A DNA stretch of 32,510 nt from an uncultured Prevotella sp. (GCA_905236455.1 CAJOPT010000025.1:1-32510), one strand, 5' to 3'. Numbered from the stretch's first letter, positions 7,183 to 16,395 are shown. Translations and numbers: made by a program. The notes: generated from the sequence alone by a model not told the origin.

Positions 7183-8124
7183 GTGTTTAAATACAAAATA
7201 GTAGTCTTAGCCATGCTGATGCTTTTCAGTATGGGAGTAAGGGCACAGTATGATGTGTCCTTTAGTCACTATTGGACTATGGAGCCGTCATTTAATCCGG
7301 CATCAGTGGGTAAGGATACTAAACTGACGGTAGTCGGAGCTTATGCCATGGATCTTGCAGGCTTTGAGCATAATCCCCAGACCGCATACATAGGAGCGGA
7401 TATGCCTTTGTATTTCATGCGTAGCTATCATGGCGCAGGTCTCTCGTTGATAAACGACAATATTGGTCTGTTTACCCATCAGAGGTTAAGTGGTCAGTAT
7501 GCTTACCGTTTTAAGATGTTTGGCGGTAATATGGCTTTAGGTGTCCAGGTCGGAATGATAATGGAGAAGTTCGATGGCTCCAATGTAGAACTGAATGAAG
7601 ACAATGATCCGGCGTTTACTACCTCTGAGCTGTCAGGAAATCATTTGGATTTAGGTGCAGGATTCTATTATTCAACTAAAAAATGGTATGTTGGTGCTTC
7701 TGTCCAGCATTTAAACAGTCCTTTGGTAGAACTGGGTGAGAAGAACGAATTAAAGATTGACCCTACATATTATTTGACCGGCGGATACAATATTAAGCTA
7801 AGAAATCCGTTTTTATCTATACCGGCAACTGCATTGGTACGTTATACAGGTGATAATATGTACCGGGCGGATGTCGGAGCACGTCTTGTCTATACAAATG
7901 ACAAGAAAATATTATATGGCGGAGTGTCCTACAGCCCCCAAACTTCAGTTACTGTACTGGTGGGCGGTAGTGTGCAAGGCATTAATATTGGTTATAGCTA
8001 TGAGATGTATACCTCTGGCATTAACCCGGGCAATGGCAGTCATGAACTGTATGTGAGATATCAGACTGACATCAATCTACAGAAGAAAGGTCGAAACAGA
8101 CATAAAAGTGTAAGATATTTATAG
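7183..8124 (+). CDS. porP: PorP/SprF family type IX secretion outer-membrane protein
   Basis: A 313-residue outer-membrane protein. The GTG at 7183 is chosen because it supplies the basic residues (FKYK) that start a signal peptide, which is cut near MGVRAQ; the first ATG (7213) would remove them. The mature protein begins with the family-typical Q-x-x-SHYWTMEPSFNPASVG (the usual form in relatives is FSQYMFNPLYFNPAYAG) and continues as alternating beta strands with many aromatic and glycine residues, to a C-terminal barrel near residue 300. PorP/SprF proteins work with the T9SS or attach secreted proteins. Position directly before porK, porL, porM and porN is the canonical arrangement. No promoter is visible in the 26-bp gap, so it is likely read from upstream. 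Confidence 0.93.
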   Translation: MFKYKIVVLAMLMLFSMGVRAQYDVSFSHYWTMEPSFNPASVGKDTKLTVVGAYAMDLAGFEHNPQTAYIGADMPLYFMRSYHGAGLSLINDNIGLFTHQRLSGQYAYRFKMFGGNMALGVQVGMIMEKFDGSNVELNEDNDPAFTTSELSGNHLDLGAGFYYSTKKWYVGASVQHLNSPLVELGEKNELKIDPTYYLTGGYNIKLRNPFLSIPATALVRYTGDNMYRADVGARLVYTNDKKILYGGVSYSPQTSVTVLVGGSVQGINIGYSYEMYTSGINPGNGSHELYVRYQTDINLQKKGRNRHKSVRYL

Positions 8125-8147
8125 AAATCAATCATATTCTATATCAG

Positions 8148-9638
8148 ATGAGAATGAATAAGAAAATAATGATTTTTTGCGTGAGTGCGATGACATTGGC
8201 GATCTTTACAGGCTGTATGGGCAGTAAGACTGCCTCTGTAGGCAGAGGCGGCGAGGTAGTCGGTGTGGGAGGCGGCAAGAGCTTCAAGGAACCGGCGCCC
8301 TATGGTATGACGCTTGTCAAACGCGGCTGGCTGAAAATGGGAATTGAGAAGCAGGATAGTCTATGGGGTAAAGACACTCCAGTGAAGGATATCTCTGTGG
8401 ATGGTTTTTGGATGGATGAGACAGAAGTTACAAATTCAAAGTACAAGCAGTTTGTGATGTGGGTTCGTGACTCCATTCTTCGTACACGTTTGGCGGATCC
8501 TGCCTATGGCGGTGATGAGTCCTATATGATAACGGAAGACAAGAATGGTGATCCTGTGCAGCCGCACTTGGATTGGCGCAAGAACCTTCCTCGAAAGCCA
8601 AATGAGGATGAGCAACGTGCGTTTGAGAGCCTTTATGTTACCAATCCTGTTACGGGCGAGAAACTACTTGATGCCAGTCAGATGAACTATCGTTATGAGG
8701 TATATGACTATACGGCTGCCGCATTGCGTCGTAACCGCATTTTGTCATCCAACAATAATGGTGGCTCACTATATGAGCGTAATCTCAATACGGATATCTC
8801 GACTGATCCTAATGAAGTGGTAATGATTTCCAAGGACACAGCTTATATTGACGATGAGGGGCGCATTGTTCGTGAGACTATTAACAGACCACTGTCAGGA
8901 CCGTGGGACTTCCTCAATACCTATATTGTCAATATCTATCCAGATACGACCTGCTGGGTGAATGACTTCCGTAACTCTGATAACGAGTTATACATGCGGA
9001 ACTATTTTAGTAATCCTACATATAACGATTATCCTGTAGTCGGTGTTACATGGGAGCAGGCGAATGCGTTCTGTGCGTGGCGTACGGAATACTTGTTGAA
9101 AGGTTTAGGTCCTGAGGCAAGATACGTGCAGCGTTATCGATTGCCGACAGAGGCAGAATGGGAATATGCTGCCCGTGGTAAGAACCAGAGTGAGTTCCCT
9201 TGGGAAAATGAGGATGTAAAGAACGGCAATGGATGTTTCTATGCGAACTTCAAACCTGACCGTGGTAATTATACCAAAGACGGTAATTTGATAACAAGCA
9301 AGGTTGGCATTTTTTCCTCCAACACTAATGGACTATATGACATGGCTGGTAACGTGGCGGAATGGACGAGTACCATCTATACTGAAGCCGGTGTTGACGC
9401 TATGAATGACTTGAATCCGCAGCTCGACTATAAGGCTGCGAAAGAAGACCCATACAGGTTGAAGAAGAAAAGTGTGCGTGGTGGCTCTTGGAAAGACCCT
9501 GAGTCATATATACGCAGTGCATGGCGTACGTGGGAATACCAGAATCAGCCTCGCTCCTATATTGGATTCCGTTGTGTACGCAGTTTGGCAAGTTCGTCGA
9601 GTGAGGCAGCAAAGCAAAACAGAAAGAGAAAGAAATAA
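8148..9638 (+). CDS. porK: T9SS ring lipoprotein PorK/GldK (SUMF1-like)
   Basis: A 496-residue lipoprotein. The N-terminus is basic and hydrophobic and has a lipobox (AIFTG then Cys) at about residue 25. A formylglycine-generating-enzyme-like (SUMF1) fold fills most of the rest: MDETEVTNSKYKQF at about residue 90, VVGVTWEQANAFCAWRTEYL, RLPTEAEWEYAARG, YDMAGNVAEWTS, and a terminal SVRGGSW/GFRCV. In PorK/GldK this fold is structural rather than enzymatic. With PorN it builds the large periplasmic ring under the outer membrane in T9SS. Start 8148 or the ATG two codons later are equivalent. A 7-bp palindrome codes for the linker just after the lipid-bearing Cys. It is 23 bp after porP and 6 bp before porL. 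Confidence 0.95.
   Translation: MRMNKKIMIFCVSAMTLAIFTGCMGSKTASVGRGGEVVGVGGGKSFKEPAPYGMTLVKRGWLKMGIEKQDSLWGKDTPVKDISVDGFWMDETEVTNSKYKQFVMWVRDSILRTRLADPAYGGDESYMITEDKNGDPVQPHLDWRKNLPRKPNEDEQRAFESLYVTNPVTGEKLLDASQMNYRYEVYDYTAAALRRNRILSSNNNGGSLYERNLNTDISTDPNEVVMISKDTAYIDDEGRIVRETINRPLSGPWDFLNTYIVNIYPDTTCWVNDFRNSDNELYMRNYFSNPTYNDYPVVGVTWEQANAFCAWRTEYLLKGLGPEARYVQRYRLPTEAEWEYAARGKNQSEFPWENEDVKNGNGCFYANFKPDRGNYTKDGNLITSKVGIFSSNTNGLYDMAGNVAEWTSTIYTEAGVDAMNDLNPQLDYKAAKEDPYRLKKKSVRGGSWKDPESYIRSAWRTWEYQNQPRSYIGFRCVRSLASSSSEAAKQNRKRKK
8232..8249 (+). repeat. Small palindrome in the PorK linker
   Basis: GCCTCTG (8232-8238) and CAGAGGC (8243-8249) form a perfect 7-bp stem around TAGG. It encodes part of the Gly/Val-rich linker after the lipobox. 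It is not clearly the same family as elements A-D. Confidence 0.5.
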
Positions 9639-9644
9639 AGAGTT

Positions 9645-10550
9645 ATGGCAAAATATAGCAAATTCAATATCGTATACCGTCTGCAAAAGTGGATGGATAG
9701 CGTACCAGGACAGACATTCTTGAATTACGCTTATAGTTGGGGTGCGTCTATTGTGATTGCGGGAACGTTGTTTAAGTTGACTCACCTTCCAGGTGCTAAC
9801 TTAATGTTGTTCCTCGGTATGGGAACGGAGGTAGTGGTATTCTTCTTGTCTGCTTTCGACCGTCCGTTTGACAAGACGGCAGACGGGCGTGATCTTCCCA
9901 CCCACCTCGGAGAGCAAGAAAGTGACAACATCGTTATTAATGGCGGAGGAACAGTCGTCGGTGACGTTGGTGAGATTCCACAGATGACAGGCTCTGCTGG
10001 TAATGGAGGTTCTGGCAATACCATTATTATTGGTGGCGGAGCACCCATTGCCGGTGGCGCAGGTATAGCGGCTCAGACTACTGGCGCAGTGGAGAATCCT
10101 TCAGTAGACATGCCAAGTCAGCCGCAGGCTCAAGGCATACCGTCTGCTTCTCACATAACAGCTCTTCCACAAGGAGGTGCATGGATGGCTCAACAGCAGG
10201 AGAATACACCTGAGATGGCAGAAGCCCAGAGCAACTATGTTGATGCTCTTAACTCGCTTACTGAGATGTTGAGTAAGGTAAGTGCCCAAAGTGAGCGTCT
10301 TACACGTGACTCAGAAGAGATGGAGAACCTCAACCGTACGTTGACAGGTATTACCAAGATCTACGAGATGCAGCTGAAGGCTGCCAGTCAGCAGGTTGGC
10401 ACTATTGATCAGATTAATGACCAGACCCGTAAGATGGCATCACTTATAGAGCAGCTCAATAGTATCTATGGACGCATGATTGAGGCAATGACAGTTAATA
10501 TGCGTGTTGCGGCTCCAGGTACGCCATCTGGTGTTACCCCACAATTATAA
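9645..10550 (+). CDS. porL: T9SS motor protein PorL/GldL
   Basis: A 301-residue inner-membrane protein with two N-terminal transmembrane helices (about residues 27-46 and 51-72). The conserved acidic residue expected in the second helix is present (E62, in MGTEVVVFF), as is the GTLFKLTHLPGA turn between the helices. The Glu is part of the proton-channel site by which the GldL-GldM motor is driven by proton motive force. A Gly/Ala/Gln-rich low-complexity stretch (about residues 95-195) precedes a C-terminal coiled-coil-like region (LTEMLSKVSAQSERLTRDSE, then MQLKAASQQVG). The C-terminal part should be cytoplasmic. The length is close to the usual for Bacteroidales PorL. It is 6 bp after porK and 42 bp before porM. 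Confidence 0.95.
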   Translation: MAKYSKFNIVYRLQKWMDSVPGQTFLNYAYSWGASIVIAGTLFKLTHLPGANLMLFLGMGTEVVVFFLSAFDRPFDKTADGRDLPTHLGEQESDNIVINGGGTVVGDVGEIPQMTGSAGNGGSGNTIIIGGGAPIAGGAGIAAQTTGAVENPSVDMPSQPQAQGIPSASHITALPQGGAWMAQQQENTPEMAEAQSNYVDALNSLTEMLSKVSAQSERLTRDSEEMENLNRTLTGITKIYEMQLKAASQQVGTIDQINDQTRKMASLIEQLNSIYGRMIEAMTVNMRVAAPGTPSGVTPQL

Positions 10551-10592
10551 TATAATACAATTCAGCCCTAAGGCTTTAGAATATAGAAGTAA

Positions 10593-12146
10593 ATGGCAAT
10601 CAAGAAAAGACCGGTATCTCCCCGCCAGAAGATGATAAACCTGATGTATGTCGTCTTGATGGCAATGCTTGCGCTGAATATTTCCACAGAAGTGCTTAAT
10701 GGCTTTTCTATTGTTGAGGAAAGTCTTCGTCGCACTACTGCCAATTCCAGTGCGGAGAACAAGGCTATATTTGATGATTTTGAGGCACAGATGAAGAAAA
10801 ATCCCACGAAGGTACGACAGTGGTTTGAGAAGGCTACGGCAGTACGTGACATGAGCGATTCCTTATATTTCTTTGCCGAGCGACTGAAGGAGCAAATTGT
10901 CAAAGAGGCTGATGGCATAGAGGGAGATCCCACAAATATAAAGAACAAAGAAGACCTGGAGGCAGCCAGTTTCGTGATGCTCGCACCAGGGTCAGGGCAA
11001 GGTGATAAATTGTATAAGGCAATCAACCAATATCGTGACCGTATTCTGACATTTGTCACTGATCCAGTGCAGAAGAAGATTATAGCAAGCAACCTGTCTA
11101 CAGACATTCCCAAGACAGCTGCTAATGTTGAGCTTGGCAAGAACTGGCAGGAGTATATGTTTGAAGATATGCCTGTGGCAGCTGCGGTAACCCTTTTGTC
11201 GAAGTTGCAGAGTGATGTCCGCTATGCTGAAGGTGAGGTCCTCCATTCCTTGGTCGCTAATGTCGGACTTAAGGATATACGCGTGAACAAGCTTGAGGCA
11301 TTTGTGGTTCCAAGTGCAACAAAATTGTTCCCTGGTGACCAGCTGACTGCCAAAATGGTAATGGCGGCAGTTGACACTACTCAGGTGCCAGAGGTATATG
11401 TCAACGGGAAGAAGATAAATGGCGATACTTATTCCTTTAATGTGGGAGGTGTCGGTGATTATACTTTCAGTGGCTATATACTGACACATGATGTGGCAGG
11501 TAATACTTTACGCCGTGATTTCAATCAGAAATATCAGGTTGTGGCTCCACCGCTGGCTCCAAATGACGCTACATTGACAGCCGATATGATGAATGTATTG
11601 TATGCCGGCTTTGACAACCCTATCAGTGTAAGCGTCTCCAATGCACCGCAGAGCTCTGTATCTGTAACAATGAGCGGTGGTGCCATCCGTTCAACCGGAG
11701 CAGGGCATTACGTGGCAGTACCTTCAGCTGTGGGACAAGATGTGACGTTTAATGTGTCGGCAAAAGGAAGGAGTGTCGGTACCTTTACTTTCAAGGTTCG
11801 TAAGTTGCCTGATCCGACGGCATACATCGCTGTAGGTACAGACCGCTTCAAGGGTGGTGGATTAGCTAAGGCTTCCCTTATTGGCTCAGCTGGTATTCAT
11901 GCGGCTATTGATGACGGTCTTCTGGATATACCATTTAAGGTCATGGGCTTTGAGACGGTATTCTTTGATAATATGGGTAATGCCGTACCTTTGGCATCTG
12001 CTGGGTCATCATTCTCAGCAGCCCAGAAAGAACAGTTCCGTCATCTCTCGCGTAATAAGCGATTTTACATAACCCGTGTAACGGCTGTCGGACCGGATGG
12101 AATAACCCGTACGCTGAAGTCCGCACTGGAAGTAATTGTCAAATAG
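10593..12146 (+). CDS. porM: T9SS motor protein PorM/GldM
   Basis: A 517-residue protein with one N-terminal transmembrane helix (about residues 17-34) in the family-typical start KRPVSPRQKMINLMYVVLMA, followed by LNISTEVLNGF. The periplasmic part begins with a helical domain (to about 220) and continues as beta-rich domains to the C-terminus, as in the known four-domain structures of GldM. It associates with PorL in the inner membrane and reaches across the periplasm to the PorK-PorN ring to transmit motion or energy. It is complete and of normal length, 42 bp after porL and 41 bp before porN. No internal promoter is seen. Confidence 0.95.
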   Translation: MAIKKRPVSPRQKMINLMYVVLMAMLALNISTEVLNGFSIVEESLRRTTANSSAENKAIFDDFEAQMKKNPTKVRQWFEKATAVRDMSDSLYFFAERLKEQIVKEADGIEGDPTNIKNKEDLEAASFVMLAPGSGQGDKLYKAINQYRDRILTFVTDPVQKKIIASNLSTDIPKTAANVELGKNWQEYMFEDMPVAAAVTLLSKLQSDVRYAEGEVLHSLVANVGLKDIRVNKLEAFVVPSATKLFPGDQLTAKMVMAAVDTTQVPEVYVNGKKINGDTYSFNVGGVGDYTFSGYILTHDVAGNTLRRDFNQKYQVVAPPLAPNDATLTADMMNVLYAGFDNPISVSVSNAPQSSVSVTMSGGAIRSTGAGHYVAVPSAVGQDVTFNVSAKGRSVGTFTFKVRKLPDPTAYIAVGTDRFKGGGLAKASLIGSAGIHAAIDDGLLDIPFKVMGFETVFFDNMGNAVPLASAGSSFSAAQKEQFRHLSRNKRFYITRVTAVGPDGITRTLKSALEVIVK

Positions 12147-12187
12147 TAAAAAGACACATAAGTCAAACGAGAATAAAAATATAGAAT

Positions 12188-13255
12188 ATGAAGCGTAATA
12201 GCATATTGAATATCTGTAAGGGAATCATATTGGTAATGCTACTGGGTATGGTTTCTGTCGATTGTCAGGCACAGCCTACACGACGTAGGGCTGAGCAGAA
12301 AGCAACACAGCAGCAGTCGAACTCAAATAACCTTACTACGCGTGCGCAGATTTCATTCCCTACGGCGCAGGCAATGTCGGAAGACGTTGTATGGCGACGT
12401 GATATCTACAGAGAATTGGATCTTACTGAGGATGAGAATGCCGGCCTGTATTATCCTGTTGAGCCGATAGGCTCACAGGTCAACCTGTTTACTTACATGT
12501 TTAAGCTGATGATGACAAGTAGCATACCCGCTTATGAATACCGTATTGACGGGAATGAGGTCTTTACTGACAGTGCGAGGATTAAGCCATTGCAGTTCCT
12601 GGATAATTACCATATATATTATGAGCGTAATAATGGTAGGATCCGATTGGATAACAGCGATATCCCTTCACGCGAGGTCAAGGCATATTATTTGAAGGAG
12701 AGTGCGTATTATGATCAGGGAACGGGAACCTTCCACAGAAAGGTCGTTGCCCTTTGTCCTATTATGAGCAGGGAGGATGACTTCGGAGATGCAGAGCAGA
12801 AGTATCCGCTGTTTTGGGTTAAGTATGATGACATAGCACCTTTCCTCAGTAAGCAGACCATGATGACAAGCAATCTGAATAATGCCGCGGTTATGAGTGT
12901 TGATGATTATTTTACCATGAATCAGTATAAGGGTAAGATATATAAGACCACAAACATGTTGGGACGCACATTAGCTCAGTATTGCCCAACTGACTCAGCG
13001 ATGACTGCCGAGCAGAAAAAGATTGAGAAGGAACTTGCCGACTTTGAAAAGAATATCTTTGGAGATCCTGCTAAAAAGGATTCTTTGGACAGTATATCCA
13101 AGGCACAGGACTTAGACAAGAAGTCAAAGAAGGTAAGGAAGTCACGTCGCTCCTCTGGTGGTGAGACAACAGAAGTGAAGTCTTCCCGCCGCCGTAGCTC
13201 TTCTCCGAGCAGCTCGTCAGCAGCACGAGTCTCGGTACGCCGTGAGCGACATTGA
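12188..13255 (+). CDS. porN: T9SS ring protein PorN/GldN
   Basis: A 355-residue periplasmic protein. A signal peptide is cut near VDCQAQ at about residue 28. The family core lies at about 55-270 (AQAMSEDVVWRRDIYRELDL, then ENAGLYYPVEPIG, later FWVKYDDI). The C-terminal 60 residues are a charged tail, ending in a Ser/Arg-rich run (SSRRRSSSPSSSSAA), more basic than the core and likely unstructured. PorN binds PorK to form the outer-membrane-associated ring and contacts PorM. The Cys before AQ lies in the signal region (VDC|QAQ) and could in principle be a lipobox-like Cys, but the -3/-1 pattern favours signal peptidase I. It is the last of the five T9SS genes; the next gene starts 35 bp later. 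Confidence 0.94.
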   Translation: MKRNSILNICKGIILVMLLGMVSVDCQAQPTRRRAEQKATQQQSNSNNLTTRAQISFPTAQAMSEDVVWRRDIYRELDLTEDENAGLYYPVEPIGSQVNLFTYMFKLMMTSSIPAYEYRIDGNEVFTDSARIKPLQFLDNYHIYYERNNGRIRLDNSDIPSREVKAYYLKESAYYDQGTGTFHRKVVALCPIMSREDDFGDAEQKYPLFWVKYDDIAPFLSKQTMMTSNLNNAAVMSVDDYFTMNQYKGKIYKTTNMLGRTLAQYCPTDSAMTAEQKKIEKELADFEKNIFGDPAKKDSLDSISKAQDLDKKSKKVRKSRRSSGGETTEVKSSRRRSSSPSSSSAARVSVRRERH

Positions 13256-13290
13256 TTTATAATAAAGACTTTAATAATCATGAATGGCTT

Positions 13291-13908
13291 ATGAAAAAGT
13301 TTTTTTTCTTAGCGGTGTTAACGGCATTGTTCGTAACCGCACCCGCAAGCGCACAGGTTAAATTTGGATTGAAAGGCGGTCTTAACGTAACGGACATGTC
13401 TCTTAGCCAAGAAGTGTTTGATGTAGAGAACAGGGCGGGGTTCTTTGTTGGTCCTACGTTGAAGGTGTCTTTGCCTATCAGTGGACTGGGTGTCGATATA
13501 GCTGCTCTTTACGACCAGCGTTCAGCCAAAGTCAAGGATGCGGATGAGACGCTGGAGCAGCAGTCAGTTCAGATTCCTGTCAATGTACGTCTTGGTTTTG
13601 GTGTCGGCAGTACTGTCAGTGCCTTTGTCTTTGCCGGTCCTCAGTTTGGCTTTAATGTTGGAAAGGAAGAGTTCAACTGGAAAAACAAGGAAAACTACGA
13701 TGAGACTTTCCAATTAAAGAAATCAAATATCAGTGTAAATGTCGGTCTCGGTGTGACGCTTATGTCACATCTGCAGGTGTCGGCAAACTATAACATCGCC
13801 TGTGGCAAGACTGCGGAATATGACCAAAGCTCTTCCGCGAAAGAAGCCATCAAAGGAATAAGAGCTCGTAATAATGCTTGGCAGATAGCCTTGGCATATT
13901 ATTTCTAA
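13291..13908 (+). CDS. PorT-like small outer-membrane beta-barrel protein
   Basis: A 205-residue outer-membrane protein. The start at 13291 gives a clean signal peptide (MKKFFFLAVLTALFV, then SAQ); a longer frame from a TTG at 13252 would add non-signal residues and is rejected. The mature protein opens with VKFGLKGGLNVTDM, the typical first strand of the Bacteroidetes porin/PorT-like 8-stranded barrels (OMP_b-brl_2). It has Gly/aromatic alternating strands (LGVDIAALYDQR, LGFGVGSTVS, FVFAGPQFGF) and ends with WQIALAYYF, a standard barrel C-terminus. It is directly downstream of porN with a 35-bp gap and may be cotranscribed. A T9SS accessory role is possible from location only. It is not clearly PorT itself. 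Confidence 0.85.
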   Translation: MKKFFFLAVLTALFVTAPASAQVKFGLKGGLNVTDMSLSQEVFDVENRAGFFVGPTLKVSLPISGLGVDIAALYDQRSAKVKDADETLEQQSVQIPVNVRLGFGVGSTVSAFVFAGPQFGFNVGKEEFNWKNKENYDETFQLKKSNISVNVGLGVTLMSHLQVSANYNIACGKTAEYDQSSSAKEAIKGIRARNNAWQIALAYYF

Positions 13909-13929
13909 TAATACCTATGAATCAAATGC

Positions 13930-13952
13930 GGGCATGTCTAAAAGACATGCCC
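13930..13952 (+). terminator. Hairpin between the barrel protein and the GH3 gene
   Basis: GGGCATGTCT and AGACATGCCC form a perfect 10-bp stem with an AAA loop, 21 bp after the barrel-protein stop. Only ATTTAAAC follows, so the U tract is weak. It may terminate, attenuate or protect the upstream mRNA end. It is 26 bp before the GH3 start. Confidence 0.6.
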
Positions 13953-13978
13953 ATTTAAACCTTAACAGTATTTCAGTC

Positions 13979-16339
13979 ATGAGAAAAACAATTCTTACCC
14001 TTGGAGTAATTTTCATATCAACAATGATGAGCGCACAGAATACGCCACAGCTGCGAGCAGACAATATTGATGAGATCATCGCGGCAATGACACTTGAGGA
14101 AAAAGCCAAAATACTTGTTGGCGGTGCTAATAATTTCTTTGGCGACGGAGCGGTCGTCGGTGGAGAAGCTGACCTCGTCGCTGGTGCGGCAGGTACCACT
14201 GCGGCAATACCACGTCTGGGTATTCCGGCGACAGTTCTTACTGATGGTCCCGCTGGTGTGCGTATAGACCCTACACGCAAAGATGACAGTCAGACCTATT
14301 ATGCCACAGGTTTCCCTATCGGAACGTGTCTGGCATCAACATGGAATACTGAGTTGGTGAGGAAGGTAGGCGAGGCTATAGGTAATGAGACAAAAGAATA
14401 CCGATGTGATGTTATACTCGGTCCTGGCATGAATCTCCATCGCAGCCCTCTCTGCGGACGTAATTTTGAGTACTATAGTGAGGATCCTATGCTGACAGGT
14501 AAGATTGCGGCAGCATATATCGATGGCGTCCAGAGCCAGGGCGCCGGAGTCAGTGCAAAACATTTTGCCGTAAACTCTCAGGAGACCGATCGCACAAGTG
14601 TTGACGAGCGCGTGTCACAGCGTGCCGCACGTGAGTTATATCTCCGTGGCTTTGAAATTGCAGTCAGGGAGAGCCAGCCATGGACAATCATGGCTTCATA
14701 TAACCAGATTAACGGTCAGTATTCAATGGGAAACCATGACCTTCTTACCAAAATCCTGCGTGATGATTGGGGATACAAAGGTATGGTGATGACCGATTGG
14801 ATCGGTATTCGTGATGGGTTGAAGACTATTGATGAGGTTCATGCAGGCAATGACCTTATGGAGCCAGGACATACTAAGCAGATTGATGAGATTATCGCGG
14901 GTGTCAAGGATGGGTCTCTCTCAATGGCAGATGTCGACCGTAACGTACGACGGATGCTTGAGTATATTGTTAAGACTCCAAGCTTCCATAATTATCCGGC
15001 AACAAACAAGCCAGACCTCACTGCTCATGCAAAGATAACAAGGCAAAGTGCGACAGAAGGTATAGTATTGTTGAAGAACAATGGTACACTGCCATGGAAT
15101 AAAGATGGTAAACAAGTGAAAACCGTAGCGCTCTTCGGAGAGAACTCATACGACTTCTTCTCTGGTGGTACCGGTTCCGGTTGTGTCCATACTCCATACG
15201 TTGTTGATATGGTGGAGGGACTTGGTAACGCAGGAGTCAGCTCATCGCCTGTTCTCACAGACATTTACCGTAAGTATGTTGAATATGCGAAAGTGAAGTT
15301 CCAGGCTGAGCGTCATCCGGCAAGGTGGTATCAGATGGAAATGTTCGGACAACAGAAATATCCTGAGATCGCTATCAGTCCTATCGCCGTTAACAATGAG
15401 GTAAAGGTTGCTGATGCAGCCATAGTTACTATCGGGCGTCAGGCAGGTGAAGGTGTGGACCGTGAGATTGATGGTGAGTTCAACTTGAACAAAGATGAGC
15501 TGAGGCTTATATACGACGTTTGTAACGCGTTCCATTCCGCAGGAAAGCCGGTTGTCGTTATTATTAATTCAGGATCGGTTATTGAGACTTCATCGTGGAG
15601 TGGCTATCCTGATGCAATCCTTTGTGCATGGCAGCCTGGCGAGGAAGGTGGAAACTCTATTGCAGATATTCTATTGGGCAAGGTTAATCCTTCTGGTAAG
15701 CTCACTATGACCTGGCCTATCGCAGCAGAAGACCATCCTTCAACACAGAATTATCCGGGAAAGATAGACCTATATACCTATGACACGTCGAAGGCCAATG
15801 GTCATCCAGTTCCTGGCTATGACTTTACCAATCATGAGGAAGACATTTATGTAGGCTACCGCTATTTCGACACTTTCAATCGTACTGTCGCCTATCCTTT
15901 TGGCTATGGTCTGAGCTATACCACATTTGAATATGGTCAGCCTACTGTCAGAATGAAAGGTAAGGAGATAGAGGTTACGGTCAAGATAACCAATACGGGA
16001 AAGGTAGCAGGAAAGGAAGTGGTACAGGTCTATGTCAGCGCTCCTAAAGGACGTATGGAGAAACCATCCAAGGAGCTTAAGGCATTTGGAAAGACACGTG
16101 AGTTGAAACCAGGTGAGAGTCAGACTTTAAAGATGACGTTGCAGCATCGTGACTTGGCATCTTTTGATGAGTCCCAGAGTGCTTGGGTCGTTGATCCCGG
16201 AACTTATCTTTTCAAGGTCGGAGCCAATGTTTCTGATATCCGCGGAACGGCACAGTTGAAGGTTAGGGATCTTGTAGAACCCGTAAGCAACGCTCTTGCT
16301 CCTCAGCAGGAAATAAATAAATTGAGACTTTCGAAATGA
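13979..16339 (+). CDS. bglX: Periplasmic glycoside hydrolase family 3 beta-glucosidase
   Basis: A 786-residue exported GH3 enzyme that releases terminal beta-linked sugars. Start 13979 gives a signal peptide (MRKTILTLGVIFISTMMSAQ); the upstream ATG at 13934 lies inside a hairpin and is rejected. The N-terminal TIM-barrel domain shows TLEEKAKIL, LTDGPAGVR, GPGMNLHRSPLCGRNFEYYS, K194-H195-F196 and MTDW with the catalytic nucleophile D273. The alpha/beta sandwich domain follows (KTVALFGENS to TMTWP), then PFGYGLSYTTFEY and a C-terminal fibronectin-III-like domain (GKEVVQVYVSAPKGRMEKP, later KELKAFGKT). No T9SS C-terminal sorting domain is seen, so the enzyme is probably periplasmic. The specific substrate is not decided, and the gene symbol is a family-level guess. 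Confidence 0.92.
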   Translation: MRKTILTLGVIFISTMMSAQNTPQLRADNIDEIIAAMTLEEKAKILVGGANNFFGDGAVVGGEADLVAGAAGTTAAIPRLGIPATVLTDGPAGVRIDPTRKDDSQTYYATGFPIGTCLASTWNTELVRKVGEAIGNETKEYRCDVILGPGMNLHRSPLCGRNFEYYSEDPMLTGKIAAAYIDGVQSQGAGVSAKHFAVNSQETDRTSVDERVSQRAARELYLRGFEIAVRESQPWTIMASYNQINGQYSMGNHDLLTKILRDDWGYKGMVMTDWIGIRDGLKTIDEVHAGNDLMEPGHTKQIDEIIAGVKDGSLSMADVDRNVRRMLEYIVKTPSFHNYPATNKPDLTAHAKITRQSATEGIVLLKNNGTLPWNKDGKQVKTVALFGENSYDFFSGGTGSGCVHTPYVVDMVEGLGNAGVSSSPVLTDIYRKYVEYAKVKFQAERHPARWYQMEMFGQQKYPEIAISPIAVNNEVKVADAAIVTIGRQAGEGVDREIDGEFNLNKDELRLIYDVCNAFHSAGKPVVVIINSGSVIETSSWSGYPDAILCAWQPGEEGGNSIADILLGKVNPSGKLTMTWPIAAEDHPSTQNYPGKIDLYTYDTSKANGHPVPGYDFTNHEEDIYVGYRYFDTFNRTVAYPFGYGLSYTTFEYGQPTVRMKGKEIEVTVKITNTGKVAGKEVVQVYVSAPKGRMEKPSKELKAFGKTRELKPGESQTLKMTLQHRDLASFDESQSAWVVDPGTYLFKVGANVSDIRGTAQLKVRDLVEPVSNALAPQQEINKLRLSK

Positions 16340-16344
16340 CAATA

Positions 16345-16395
16345 TCGTAATGCCGTTATATCGTTATTACGGTATTACGAGATAACGGTATAACG
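16345..16395 (+). repeat. Inverted-repeat cluster with two mutually exclusive hairpins
   Basis: Words of the type CGTTAT/CGTAAT/ATAACG/ATTACG are iterated here. Stem 1 pairs 16345-16356 with 16369-16380 (12 bp, one G-U). Stem 2 pairs 16354-16367 with 16382-16395 (14 bp, one G-U). They share bases 16354-16356, and the loop-side bases of stem 2's left arm lie within stem 1's loop, so both cannot form together. It lies 5 bp after the GH3 stop codon and 58 bp before the next gene. It is AT-rich and has no U tract, so a normal terminator is unlikely. Confidence 0.75.

Noticed and set aside
10568..11140. 190-aa minus-strand frame inside porM
   Set aside because: It is a shadow of porM; its sequence is low-complexity Ser-rich and has no family features.
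13252..13290. TTG start for the small barrel protein
   Set aside because: It adds residues before a clean signal peptide that begins at 13291.
13934..13978. Upstream start for the GH3 enzyme
   Set aside because: It lies inside a perfect hairpin, and only the start at 13979 gives a signal peptide.
15800..16339. T9SS sorting domain at the C-terminus of the GH3 enzyme
   Set aside because: The end is a fibronectin-III-like domain with no sorting-domain pattern; the enzyme is taken as periplasmic.
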